In this document: positions 35,001 to 47,396 of the stretch, piece after piece | How positions within the stretch are numbered: position 1 is the stretch's first letter | How the letters are laid out: the number at the start of each line of letters is the position of its first letter | From: Tolypeutes matacus | Taxonomy: Eukaryota > Chordata > Mammalia > Cingulata > Chlamyphoridae | Reading direction: 5' to 3' | Length of the DNA stretch: 64,000 bases | Assembly (NCBI GenBank): GCA_026826555.1 | Contig: JAKSZT010054570.1 | Span: forward strand, 2,858,959-2,922,958 | Made by a program: the position numbers and the translations under genes | The notes under the pieces: generated by a model | Databases searched by the model: none | Seen by the model: only the letters and a program-made list of their open reading frames with translations | What the model was told of the DNA's origin: nothing

Positions 35001-38000
35001 TAGGTGAAAGTTAGAATTTTCTATTTCAAAGGGAGTACCTAAGAGGTGGATTTAAGCCTTCACTACCATTTATGAGAGGCAGATTTTCTGGCATTGAATA
35101 ATTTATGTTTCCCGTTTTTCTTGGTTAAGGCACAAACCAAGAGCCTGTTGGTCATAGGTACCTATAAATTAAAAGTTATTATTGTGACTAATAATAAATA
35201 TATTTTGTCAGGGTTATGAAGCACAATGGTGCATTACAAAATGAATCATCTTGATTGTGCAGAATCCTTTCTCCCCACAGATCCAAAGGGTGGGAATATT
35301 TCACAACCCCAGTGGGGGTGGTTGGACTCAGTAAACAACGTTGGAGGCTGCATCATAAAGGAGCCATTGAGGCTTACTGGAGTGGACTGGGGGCCGGGCA
35401 GAGAAGGCTAGTATCAAGGGGGTTTTATTGCACATTTGCTGGATCTGATATTCCTAGAATTCTCAGATTCTTAGTAGTCCCTAAATGTTTAAGCACTTAA
35501 ATCTGAGCATTTATAACTCTTCAGGGACCTCTGTAGAATTTATTTTCATTTGGAGTTGCTATTATCACAGAGAAGTTCATTTAAAAAATATTAGTAGAAA
35601 AGTTGATGGTCTATTTAAAAGTATTACCACAAATGCAATTCCTTAAGACAAATATCTCGTTTTTAAGAAAAAATGCCACCTGCAAGCTGTAAATATGTGT
35701 ATTAATTTTTCCCCACAGTATTTGCTTTGGCTGTGACCTATTCTAATAGCAGCTGAACAAGGGCTAAAAATTGTCAAACCAAATTCTTGTTTGAGAGCTG
35801 AGCTCTAACGACTGCCAGTTTGAGAGAAACACACATCCAGGTTTAGGGACTATGTCTTGTTTGTTTTGGCTATGACATAGGGCAGAACAGTTTCCATCCC
35901 ATTCGAATGCATTCATGAGAGTTTGAAATATTGCACAATAAAAGTCATTCATTATATCTGTCTGCTTTCCCTTCCAAAAACAAAAATGGCTGCCCAGTTC
36001 CAAATCTACACAGGGGGCAGGAAGAAGGGAGTCAAAGGGTCACTGGAAATCACCCAAGACTAACACCAGGTTTTTCAGGTTTGAGTTTGGGAATATTTCT
36101 GAAATCTTCATTTCCAAGGTATACTTGAAACAAGAAAGGACTGGTTGCATTTGGTTACTGCTCTGTTGTGAACAGACTATTAGTAAATGAACACGTTATA
36201 TTTGTTCACACGTTAGGCATAAAATCATATACTTCACATTGACCTGGCATCTAAACTAAGCTTACTTGAGCCTAAAAACCCTTTTTATTCATTTTTGCTC
36301 TAAAGCTCCAACTGTTTGACACCAGTTCTTACTGAGAAACATTACTCCACTGTTTGAACCAGACATTTGGAAGGACCCATTTATGCAACTACCTGATGCT
36401 ACACAGCAGTTATCTGATGTGACTAAATAGAGAAAAAATTGACATTTACTTCCATGTTTACCAGCCAGCACCAGGGATGTCAGATTACTGGAAACACAGT
36501 ATGTTTTTAAATGGCAAAACCAGAAATGCCACTAACAAATCACTACATTTAACTATGACAAAAACACTACCAAAAAGTGGATTTTTTTTTTTTTTTAAAG
36601 AGGCAAGTTTTAAGAGGGTGAATAAAGCCATGAGAATAAACGAATTATTAGATGTAGTGAATCAATGTAATAGTTCATTTTAAATATCAGAGTTTGAAAA
36701 TTCACACACATATACACTTTGGAATTTGGAACTTAAAATTTTTTATAGGATTTGAATTTTCTTGAATTATATCTAAAACCAGATATGTCAACTTTACTTG
36801 TATCTCCATATAAACAGCCCACTTTTACCATATAGAATGTAAATTAAACCATTTAGCCCAACAATTTGTGTGCCTTAGAGAAATGAGAAAAAGGAAGGCT
36901 TAAGAAAGCCTGCTCTCCAACTGGAAAATTTGTGATGAAATCTCAACCTACCACTTAGAAAATACAAACTTGACTTTTTCTTTAACATGCTTTTTTTCCT
37001 TTTCATATTTAGGTGATAATATGCTTAAAGTATGAAAAATAGGAGCAGTTCCAGAAAGTATTTGCTTCCCAGTTTCCTACAATTTTCCAAAAACCTCTCT
37101 AATAAGTCTTAAAATTCAGGTCACAGCCAGGCTAAGCGTAATATTGGTTGAGGATGTGGGACAAAATACGTATCAGGAAAATGGCAGTAAGTGATTACTA
37201 ATCTACAGTTACTTGTATTATGTATTCTTGTCTGTATTGCAAATTTCAGAAAAATAGAAAAGCATCAAAGAATATATAAAAATGAGCAAACTAGTACAAT
37301 ATCAGATAAACTTGAAACTGTTAGGCCATTAGCAGTTAGTTTATTCTAGAGTCAAGTCAAGGCCATGCACTACTCTCTAAATAAATTAAGACTAAAAATA
37401 AATGCTATTTGGAAGGAAAGAGATATAGTTTAATTTTATCTCAATTCTGCTCACTGATCTAGAACTCCAAACCCAGAGTCAAACCCTTCAGACCTACTAC
37501 CAAGAAACCTGGTAGTACAAGAAATAGAAATGCATAAGCATTCATGATAGATTTCTTGTTTATGATGTACAATTCACAATCTACAGCCTGGATTCAAATT
37601 CATGCTTCCCCCAGATTTATTCAGAGATTAGAATATAATAGGAAGTTAAGAAAAAGATTTAAAACAAACACTTGCATGAGATAAAGCCAACCTATAGTGC
37701 CTAGCTAGTCTCAGTGAATAATAGGGGAAGGACATTTGGAAAATGCCTTTTGGAGCTCCATTCCTCTAAAACTCCTCTTAGTGAACTTTGTTTAAACATC
37801 ACTTCTTCCAGAAAGGAACAAAACAAACTTACCTGATCTGAAACTACAGCCGTATTGAGGGCTGACAGGCCCATGGCATTCCTTTATAATCATACTTACC
37901 CTTCTACTGTAATTCTGTCCCCTTAGAGAAAACTGATCATCTTGAAGGCATGATCATATTTAAACATGAATGCCTGGCAAATATATCAGTGAATACATAA

Positions 38001-38289
38001 TCTGTCTGAGACAACTGGGTAGAAGGAAATTTTTTCATGTTAAGAAATAATTCTCAAATGCTAAAGTTCCTTTCCCATAAGGAGAGTGACAATTTTTATA
38101 CTAAGCCAAACCATAATAAAAACCTCAATTTATGAAAATACATGAATAAGGTTTATCAGATAATTACAATTTTTTAGCAAACTTAACTTTGAACCTTATT
38201 TTAATTCAACTCACTTCATTTTCTCACTGATATAGCCCAAGAACTATTTGGAAGGTTGGTTCTTTTATCATATTTCTGATATCTTATAA
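32040..38289. other. Repeat-poor non-coding block
   Basis: About 6.2 kb in which I recognise no SINE, LTR or LINE and no exon-like ORF with domain motifs. ORFs of 60-109 codons (for example 32506-32835 and 32121-32441) have no recognisable family. It is downstream of CDCA2 and could contain distal regulatory sequence, but nothing in the sequence alone proves this. Confidence 0.5.
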
Positions 38290-38299
38290 TTACTGACTT

Positions 38300-38962
38300 A
38301 TTGAGCCCTGAGTCTCAGCAGAGTTGCAACACTTATTCTCCAGTTCATTGGACTCACCCAAGACAACTAAAAAGGAGATGATGATGGACAACTCCCATCC
38401 CAAGGGAGAGAGAGAGTCTGTAACTGCAAGCAATATAGTTCCATCCATCTGCCCCATGGGATCTAAGTCCCCTCTCAGAAGCAGAGTGGGCATCACCACC
38501 CCCAAATCCTCAAGGTTGGGGAATGAACAATGGACTAAAACAGACTTATTATTATTCTACTATAGACTTATTATTCTAGCAAAGGAAGAACTTTTATCAT
38601 TGATATAAAGACAGTGTCCACCAGAGGTTCTGAGGGGAGGGAGAGGGAATAATAGGTGTAATATGCGGGCATTTTGGGGACATTGGAATTGTCCTGCATG
38701 ACATTGCGATGACGGATACAGGCCATTATACATTTCATCATAACCTACAAAATTGTGTGGGGCAGACTATAAATTATGTTAGTAGCAATGCTTCAGTTTG
38801 TGTTCATCAAGTGTAACAAATGTACCACACTAATGAAAGATGCTGTTAATGTTGGAAAATGTGGGAAGGGGAGGGAGTGGGGCATATGGGAATCCCCTAT
38901 ATTTTTTATATAACATTTATGTAATCTAGGCTTCTTTAAAAATTATATATATAAAAAAAAAG
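38300..38962 (+). mobile_element. L1 3' end, 5'-truncated
   Basis: Begins at the 'ggactcacccaagacaacta' block (homologous to 3355-3380) and runs through 'ccagaggttctgaggggagg', 'gggaatcccctatatttttt' and 'tatgtaatctaggcttcttt' to an A-rich tail. Flanked by 'ttactgactt' (38290-38299 and 38963-38972). The 94-codon ORF here is incidental. Confidence 0.95.
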
Positions 38963-39099
38963 TTACTGACTTGGCTTTTGTCCCAAATGGTAATGCAGGT
39001 CTGGGAATAACTGAAGGCTTCCAATAGATCTGGTTGGTTAGTCTTTCACTTGATATTGTTACACAACTAACCTCCCTACTGCCCTCCTTTCCCCCAAAG

Positions 39100-40495
39100 A
39101 ACTTTAAACATAAACAATGATGAAGATACACAATAATCAAGATGGTGTGATACTGGTGTAAAAATAGCCATTTATATCAATGGAATAGAATAAAGTCCAG
39201 AAATAAACCTAACACATGTAAGGCCAACTGATTTTCAACAAATGTACCAAGGTAATTCAATGGGGAATGGATAATCTTTTCAACAAATGTTGCTGGGTAA
39301 TTTCCATATAAACAAACAAACCCCAACTCTCACTTTACACAATATATAAAAATTAACTCAAAGTGGACCATAGACCTAAATGTGAGAGCTAAAACTATAA
39401 AATTTCTAGGAAAAAACATAGGAGAAAATCTTTGTAACCTTAGGCACAGACTTCTTAGGACACAAAAGACATGACCCATTAAGGAAAAAAATTAGTAAAT
39501 TAGACTTTATCAAAATGAAAACCTTCTGTTCTTCAAAAGACACTGCTAAGAAAATGAAAAGACAAGCCACAGACTGGGAAAAATGTTTGCAAGACACATA
39601 TCTAATAAGAACCTGTATCCAAACCTACACAGAACTTTTCAACTCAAAAATAAGACAACAATAACAACAGAAAACACAGGCCAGAGATTTGAATTGACAC
39701 TTTACCAAAGAAGATATAAGGGTGGCAAATAAGCACATGGAAAGATGTCCAACATCATTAAACATTATGTAAATGCAAAATCAAAATTGCAATGAGATAC
39801 AACTACACACTTACTAGAATGGCTAGAATGAGGAAAAAAAAAAGACTGACAATACCAAGGGTTGCTGACGATGTGGGTCAGCTGAAACTTAATGTGTTGC
39901 TAGTGGGAATGCCACCAAGGAAAGGTTTGGCAGTTTCTCAAAAAGTTAAACATATATCTACCGTACATCCCAGGAGTCTTGTTCCTAGGTATTTACCAGA
40001 GGTAAATGAAAATACGGGTCCATACAAAGATCCACATGTGAATATTTATAGCTGATTTATTCCTAAAAGTCTAAAAATGGAAACAATCCAAATAAAGGAA
40101 TAGGTGAATGGAGAAATCAATACGGGTACACCCACAAAAAGGAGTCCTACTCAGCACCAAACAGGAATCAACTACTTGTAACATGCAACATAAATGAATC
40201 TTAAAAGCATTTTGCTAAGTTTAAAAAGCCAGATACAAAAGGATATCTACTGTATGATCCATTTATATGACATTCTTGAAAAGGCAAAACAGTAATGAAA
40301 GAAATCACATCAGTGATTGCAGGGGTTTCGATTGGGGGAGGGGTGAGTGACTGCAAAATGGCAGAGGGGACTTCTTTTGGGATGATGGAAATGTTCTTAT
40401 TACTTGATTGTGGTGGTGATTACATGACTATACATTTACCAAAATTCAAACTGTACACTTAAAAAGGGTGAATTTTACTGTAGGTTTATTTTTTC
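39100..40495 (+). mobile_element. Older L1, ORF2 3' part and 3' end (decayed)
   Basis: Reads as degenerate L1 ORF2 C-terminal DNA: 'ggaatagaataaagtccaga', 'caaaattgcaatgagataca', 'ttgctagtgggaatgccacc'-type text, then a 3' end with 'actgtacacttaaaaaggg'. Many stops and indels; a different, older subfamily from the L1 at 1-4005. Confidence 0.85.
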
Positions 40496-40739
40496 AAAAA
40501 GCTTTCTTTCAATCTAAAGCATGAATCAGACATAACCGTTTTCTCCGTGTTATGACAGGACTAAGCCTCACCCTCAATTCTATAAGTGCCAGTGGAAGTG
40601 TGGGCAGTGAGTGAAGATGGAAGCAAAGTGCCATTTAATGTAGAAGAAAGTGAGAGGTCTGCAGAAAGAAAGCAAGAACACCAAAATGTTTCTACGGGGA
40701 ATTTGTCAGGAAAGATCTGTAGAAGAGAATTTAACCATT

Positions 40740-41270
40740 TTATTTTAATTTCAAGGAATTTCTCTTACAGACATTTTGACAGGAACTCAGTGTGGCCCAA
40801 TTTTCAAAAGCAAAGAAACTGGAGACAACTAGCATCTATTTAGTAAGGAGATGGCTAACTAAATTACAGATATCCAAACACGTAATTCTATGTAGGGTTT
40901 TAAAAGACTGAAGCAGCTCTAGGGCTTTCCATATGAAGGATATTTCTGGTATTTTGTTGATTAAAAAAAAAATCAAGTTGTGGAATGACACATTAAAAAC
41001 AACAAAACCTATATTCATGTGTACACATAAGAAAAGATCTGGAAGATACACACCAGTTGTTAATCATATTTATACCAGAGAAAGCTGGGGAGAGTGACGT
41101 TGCATAACGTCTGCATGATGTAGGGAGAGAGGAAGACATCTGCCAATATTTCTACTTTTTAATTTTGAAAAGTTCTCTATCCCCCCCTCCAATAAATACA
41201 TATTATTTTTGTAATAAAAATGAGTAAAAGTAAAATTTACAGGAAAGCACATGCAGAAACAATTGGGAGT
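40740..41270 (+). repeat. Old L1M-type 3' fragment
   Basis: 'aagatctggaagatacacac' and 'atatttataccagagaaagc' with the surrounding layout resemble an ancient L1 3' region. No ORF survives. Confidence 0.45.
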
Positions 41271-43424
41271 TGCCCTGGTTTTAAGGTTATATAGATGGGA
41301 GGAAAAAAATTTCAGATGTTATGCTGCCATCTTCTGGAACAAAATAGAAGCTACATTAGCATAAAAAAGATTAAGTATAAAACATTCCAAATGTCAAAGG
41401 CAATATTACATAAAAAAGGTAAAAATATTTTGAAGCCATGTTTTTAATCACAAGTGAAAAAAAAAATTAAAAACAGGCATGATCAAATACAAACATCATT
41501 AACTTTTTAACAAATCTTATGATACAAATGAGAATTGCAGGGTAAACGACACCTAATTGCTTTGATTTTTCAGACTGTTCTTTTTAGGAAAACTGCCAAT
41601 TTACTATTGGCAGATAACAAAATATTTATAATAAAACATTTTGAAACCAAAAGAACTTATAAAGTATGTATATTTTGTTTTTAACTGCAACTGTTAGGAA
41701 AAGAGAATGATTTTACATGTGAAAAATCAAACCAAAGTCACAGGTCAAAACGGTTTCGTCACACTCATTAATATTTTATCAAAAATAAAACAGAACATGT
41801 GAAATTTTAAAAATTCAAATACAGATGGGAGAATATGGGAAAATAACAAGTTATAGTTTTTAGCCTTCATATTAAACAGAGGAGAAATACAAAAAATTGT
41901 TTTAAAAATTCCTCTAAATAGCTTACGATTCTGAAAGTTTTTATTCTTTTCTTTTCTTTTATTAAATTACCCAACTGAAAGGCTTCATAAGAAGTTAATT
42001 AGCTCTTTTTTTCAGTTTGTTTTCTATGGTATAGATTTGCCAACCACACCAAACTATAATGGGAAAAAAAGTCCATAAATAATTTACAGAAAAAGATAAA
42101 AGAAAATTTTTAAACAATGCACCCTTTAGTTGAAGAAATTGGGGAACACTTTGAGTGTTAATGTAAAATACATTAGTCTTTAGCAGCAGGAGTTCCAGAC
42201 CTACTGGTGCCAAGAAGGTAACAAATAGTCTCTATCTAAGGAGGGGAAAATGGGCAACTCAGCAGGAGCTTTCTTCCCTGTTGTGTTATTTATAGAGACC
42301 TCTATTTGTTAACATGTTTCTGCTATCATGGAGAGAGAGAGTTTGATGATTTAAAGGATTTCAAAGACAATTGTTTAATGATACAATGATTTATGTGCAC
42401 TCTCAAGTTCAAGATATATAGCAATTTAGATGTTCAAACTGTTATCCCCCAAATAAAAGCCAAAACAAGTGATAATACTGGATATTATGAAATTGAAAGT
42501 TAGAACTGCTGGAAAATGCCTTTAAGAAAAAAGTAACCAATTCTCTAATATCATCCTTCATGTTAATAAACTACTTTTCTAGGGTTCCTTCAAAGGAATT
42601 TCTGTATTTTTTAATAGAGAACCGTGAATTAAACCCCAAAGTACCCGTGACTAACTTGAATTAGCTGAGATTTGAGCATTAAACCAAACTGCTATATTTT
42701 CACCAACGATCAAACCCCAGCCCTGACCACTCAAAGCATGAGAATCTTGTTTGAAGGAAAGAATGTCTTCACATTAGTTACTTATAAATTTTCTTCTTCT
42801 TCTTTTTTTTTGTTTTTGTTTTTTACTTATAAATTTTATATTCATTTTATAATGATGGATTTATAAAATTCTGATTATTAAACAAATTCTCAGAAATTTC
42901 ATGTTTAAAATTGATTAAAAATTTTATTTGAGACATATAAAGCAAGTCATCAAAAATTCTCTGAACTTTAACTCAAAGGGAAAACACGTTTTATAGTATC
43001 CATTTTCCCTAATTGTTAAAATCTTTTCAAACCAGTTCTTCTGCAATATTTTTTGTTCATTTTTACTTTCTGCAGTATTTTAAAATATAAATGTATTTCA
43101 CCCTGCTTTTAATTCTTCATGATTATATTGCCTTCAACTATCATGAAATTCCATTAATTGTATCAATTTGTCATTTTTTTAAACTCTTCTCATTTTGATA
43201 TAATCAGCCGATTAATCCTAAAAGATGCTTTACACGACAGAGACTCTCTAAACAGTCAGTGGTAAATAATGTACTTATGTGAAATAAAATTTAAGAGACA
43301 CATTGTTGGGTCTAAAAAACTCCTTTTAGCAAAATACTAAGAAAGGCACCCATCATTTTGGAAAATGTATTTAACAGAATGTTTTCTTTTTGAATGATGG
43401 AGAAATTCACTTATTTCTACTTAA
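41271..43424. other. AT-rich non-coding, downstream of CDCA2
   Basis: AT-rich sequence without recognised repeats or ORFs of interest. It may include distal CDCA2 3' UTR if a farther polyadenylation site is used. Confidence 0.45.
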
Positions 43425-43442
43425 AAGTCGGTTCAACTCGAT

Positions 43443-43448
43443 TTTATT
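43443..43448 (-). promoter_or_regulatory. Candidate CDCA2 polyadenylation signal (AATAAA)
   Basis: The minus strand reads AATAAA here, about 155 nt after the CDCA2 stop codon. It is the first such hexamer I noticed clear of the stop codon itself. Use as a poly(A) site is inference; other A/T-rich hexamers lie farther downstream. Confidence 0.4.
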
Positions 43449-43603
43449 AATTGGAAATTTAAAAATACTGAAATTGAACAGGGGATGGGAACTAAAATGA
43501 AAGAATCTTTTAAACATGGATGGTTACCTTCTCTCCTGCCAAATGGTCTGCAGGAAATGTCAGTTAATGCTTTAGTTCTCCAATATGTTCACTTCTTTAA
43601 AAG

Positions 43604-44805
43604 TCATTTATTTAGGTTTTCTCCCTTTTGGTTGAGAGAGGTTCTTCTTTTGTAATATTTTGACTGAGAAGCATTTTTGGTACTTGCAAGTGTAGATATA
43701 CAAAAGCTATTTCTCCTCTTCTCAGGTAAATTAGAAGAATTGGCAGTAGAGCCCTCACCATTTTCTTTATCTGAGACAGAGGGCAGCATACATGGGTTTT
43801 GTCTACAGGACACAGTTTCTTTTGTGGGGGACATACTTTCAAATCCTCTGTTGTTAAATGTACATATCGTTCTCCTTTTGGTTTTCTGTGAATTGCAGGA
43901 AGTGGAAGGAAATGGCAGTGAAATCCATACAAGTCCTTCATCTTCCAAATCTTTCTGTAGCCTTGTGCTACGTCTAACTTTTATTTCACTATTTATTCTC
44001 TTAAAGGTTTGCTCTAAGGAGTCAGATAAATCTTTATACAGTTCAGAATTTTCTAAACTAATTTCTATAGAGCTGCCTGCACTGTAGTCAGGCTTGTGAT
44101 TTCCATTTTTTACCAAATGTAAGCTTTGACCATCAGGATAATAAATAGAGCGTCTTCTATGTTTCCTTTCTTCACAACTCATAACATTACTATTTTCTGC
44201 AGATTTTCTTTCCAAATCTTCACTTTGACTTTTAGTTTCTTTTATATCTTCAATTAAAACATCTTCTAAACAATTAAATTCTTTTTGTGAGTCAAACATT
44301 AAATGACTGGGCTTCAGTTTTCCCTCTATAACTAAGTCGTCATTCTCTTTCTCACTTTCTGAAATATCTTTTGAAATTTTCAAGATTTGACAAAGATTTT
44401 CCACATTTTGATCAGCAGCAGAAAATTTCTGGGGTTGCAGGATAAAAGCAGGTTTTGGATTATCCGATAAAATAGGTTCCACAGTCCCAGAAGCACAAGA
44501 AATACGATTGGTTGCCTTCTCAGTCCCATTTTTTAGTTCATTTTCACTTTGTAACTTATTTTCTACTTTTGGAATATTTTCATTAACTTCTATGGCATCT
44601 GTGTTTGAATCTTGATCAAAAGCAGGATTACCAAGGGATGAGGAACTCTTTCTATAAGCATGGCAGAATTCAGATATGTCACACTTAGCAAAACCTCGAT
44701 TCAAATGCAAATCTTCTGGGCTCTGAGGCAAAAGATTCTTTCTTTTAATTGGTTTTGTAGGCAGCTTCACCACTTCTTCAAGTTGAGCATTTGAGTTGGA
44801 ATCAT
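43604..44805 (-). CDS. CDCA2: CDCA2 (Repo-Man) terminal coding exon
   Basis: Encodes 399 residues plus a stop, the C-terminal part of CDCA2, a nuclear scaffold that brings protein phosphatase 1 to chromatin at anaphase and opposes mitotic kinases there. Identity rests on recognised stretches such as KVRRSTRLQKDLEDEGLVWI, KRRTICTF, GFESMSPTKETV and RRNSFCISTLA, which I know from the human protein (1023 residues). An acceptor 'tttccatgcccacag' precedes 44805, so the ATG at 44813-44815 is intronic, not a start. The exon begins with two bases completing a GAT codon split with the exon at 46684. The segment is Ser- and Lys-rich, largely disordered in appearance, with SP sites (QSPED, MSPTK) and RR-x-S/T clusters. 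The Ser codon at 43967-43969 (VRRS) corresponds to the Aurora B site reported as human Ser893. The PP1-docking RVxF motif is encoded upstream of the window's recognised exons. The C-terminus ends early relative to human (see findings). Confidence 0.95.
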
Positions 44806-46683
44806 CTGTGGGCATGGAAATAAGTTTAAATCTAATTGAAAAATAACAATGGAAATAAACTTTGACAAATCAAACAGATGCATAATTGTGCCCTATTTTA
44901 TTCTGTTTTCCAAGTTTTCGAAAATCACAAAACCTATAAATGTCACGCTGCCCTTTTCCCAATTGATCATCGCCCTTTTTCTCTTTCAATTCTTCTCCAA
45001 TCCACAGGTTTCAAAAAATAGGAATTCACAATGCACGATTAATAAAGCACCTAGTCTCAGACCATAAAAGTGAGGATTTCTTAAACTGCATCCTCTCTTC
45101 TAATGTACTTCCCACACTACAAGGTCAGAGTTTGGGGCAGCCATACTTCCCATTTCCCTAGAATGAAGTACAGAAAATGAGCAACACTGTAGTTCTAAAA
45201 CTTTTGTATCAATGTATTCCCTGAAATAGAAGAGAGGAAATTTGAAAATCTAGGGGATTTGAGGGCTTAGTGGCCAAAAGGGCACGCTGAAGACACTTAT
45301 ATCTTGTGCCTTGTGTTAAAAAAGTTAATATAAACTGCCCTGTATGCTCTAATAGAGATATGTTTGTTTTAATATTCTAAAAACATCTCCCTGCCTCCTC
45401 AATCTCTGACTGAAATTCATGCTCGAGTAAGATATGTCACGTGAGTCTGTGCGTCATAGGTCTGGCACATGGGTCACATCACGGGTGAAGAAGAACATTG
45501 TTCACGTTTCTAAGACGTTTTTGGTAAGGTAGCACAGCTCAAGGAGTTCAGGCTTTATGAGTTCTAAATCTCAGTACTTTCAGATGCCATCTTTCTTGTT
45601 ATCTTGGATGATAATTTTTTGATGGGCTCGTCAAGAGTTTTAAAAAAATTAAACAAGATAAAAACCGGAAGACATAGGAAACATAAACTGAGCCACAAGA
45701 TTAAAAAATGACGTTTCAATTTGAAAATGTACATATTCAAGATCAGGGTACTTAAAATCACTTCACGTAAAAGCTAGGTATTAACATAGGGTAGAGTCCA
45801 CACAATGTCAACCAACTAATACGTCAATTGTGTTCTTTATGCATTAAAAAATAAATATTTATGCGTTTTTCATGAAATAAATATACTAGAGAAGGAAGGA
45901 AGGAAGGAGAGGAAGAGAATTTTTTTAAAATCTTGTAGAGGTGATACCATTGGGTTATGGAGAAACAGATGCTTAGGTATGTTTAAAAAGAAATTCTCTA
46001 ATAGGATACAAGATGGAAAATTAAACTAACAGCCATTCTTCAAACATATTTTGAGAAACTCCTGTTAACCGGGGAGACAGGAAAAGAGGATTTAGTTTCT
46101 ACTCTCAAGAAAACTGCAGCTTGAGTTGGGGGGGCGGGGCGTAGATAGATAATAGATCCCTATAAAATTCAATGATTAAAAGTATAATGCAAACAAAGAG
46201 TTTTCCTTGAAAGGCTTCTGGCACAGCTAAATCTTGAAGAATGAATAGGCATCAGGCTACATAAAAAGAGGTGGAGGGGAGCAGATGTGGGCTCAAGCAG
46301 TTGAGTGCCTGCTTCCCACATGGGAGGTACTGGGTTGGGTCCCCAGTGCCTCCTAAAAACAAAAACAAACAATAAGCAAACAATAAGAAAGCAGGATGAA
46401 CAGATAACAGAGGCTTCCTGAAATTACATGCAAAATCTTATGCATGAATTTTTCTGAGGAGAGGATCCAGAGCTTCCAGCAGATCCTTGAAAGGGTGCAG
46501 GTGACTTAAAAGTTACAAACTGCTGCTTCAAAGGATTCTGTTTCCCTCATTAAAATTCTCATGGTAATGTGAGGAAAAGTTGCCATTTTTAAATTTACGC
46601 ACATTACATAATGACTGGGAAAAAAGGTAAAAAGAGTGAAATAGCAACAAAGAGGGTGAAGAGAAGAGACAAAATGTAAATAC
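44806..46683 (-). other. CDCA2: CDCA2 intron (1,878 bp)
   Basis: Bounded on the minus strand by donor CAG|GTATTT (exon ends at 46684) and acceptor CCCACAG| (exon starts at 44805). Phase 1 on both sides. It contains a SINE at 46273-46395 and a small (AAGG)n run at 45893-45908. Otherwise no recognised element. Confidence 0.88.
46273..46395 (+). repeat. DAS-type SINE in CDCA2 intron
   Basis: Head 'gagcagatgtgggctcaagc', 'cttcccacatgggaggtact' and 'gggttgggtccccagtgcct', then a short AACAA-type tail. It is antisense to the gene and more diverged than the long-form copies. Confidence 0.85.
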
Positions 46684-46855
46684 CTGAACACATCCTTTGG
46701 CTGTTCGGACCTGAAGGCGTCATCTCACGGATCTCAGGGACCTCAGGAATAGGACTTAGGAGAGGTTTCTTAGAAGCAATGTCTCTTGATCCATATAAAG
46801 ATTTCTGAACACTTTGCTTTCCCTTTCCTTTCTTCTTTCTAGACCGTTTTATAGC
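46684..46855 (-). CDS. CDCA2: CDCA2 (Repo-Man) penultimate recognised exon
   Basis: 172 bp encoding 57 residues (AIKRSRKKKGKGKQSVQKSL ... SLYGSRDIASKKPLLSPIPE ... MTPSGPNSQRMCS) plus the first base of a split codon. The KKKGKGK-SVQKSLYG and IASKKPLLSPIPE stretches are distinctive of CDCA2. It starts in phase 0 after an acceptor 'acattttctcag' and ends at a donor 'ttcag|gtattt'. Joining to the exon at 44805 restores the reading frame (G + AT = Asp) without a stop. The lysine/arginine block at the start looks like a nuclear localisation signal, and the two proline-directed sites (LSPIP, MTPSG) are plausible Cdk1 targets. The larger open frame around it (46604-46954) includes intron sequence and should not be taken as the exon. 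Confidence 0.95.
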
Positions 46856-47383
46856 CTGAGAAAATGTGTTAAAACACTGTAATTGAGAAAGGTGTAGCAA
46901 CATGTATTGTATAATTTTGACCTTTTTAACCGCAATAACATCTTCAATCATCATTCATATCGTATTTTTTAAAAAGGGTAATTTTTACAGAAAAACTTAA
47001 GACCAGTTATTCCACTTTAAAAATCAGGAATCTGAGTCAAGGGGAGAGAAATTGGTGACTTACACAAATTCAAAATAGGAAGCCAAACTCAATTTACAAA
47101 GCATAGGGTAACTTTATTTTCCCAAAGCATTTGCCAAATTAAGTAGAAAATGAGCAAAAAAATAGATAGATGCTATAAGTTAGACAGACTTAAGACATTA
47201 TGAGATATTTGTAACCAGGATGTAGTTATGATGACTCAGGGTTAACCCAGAATGAAATATTTACTGGAATACTATGTATGATTGTTTTCTCTTCATAGAT
47301 ATGAATAAAGAAACACTAGGTGTGCACATAAAGTGTGAAGATAACACAAAGCTAGCTGAGCTGACTCATATAACAATTTAATC
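46856..47383 (-). other. CDCA2: CDCA2 upstream intron (3' end)
   Basis: Intronic on the minus strand, preceding the exon at 46855, with a polypyrimidine-poor acceptor region. No further exon recognised. Confidence 0.6.
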
Positions 47384-47396
47384 AAGATTTAAAATA

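Noticed and set aside
35226..35500. Overlapping 61- and 81-codon ORFs in a unique region
   Set aside because: Two frames open over the same DNA, no family match; chance.
43677..44087. 136-codon plus-strand ORF
   Set aside because: Antisense shadow of the CDCA2 terminal exon.
44813..44815. ATG at the start of the 403-codon frame as a possible CDCA2 start
   Set aside because: It lies upstream of a good splice acceptor, and the spliced frame from the 46684-46855 exon matches CDCA2.
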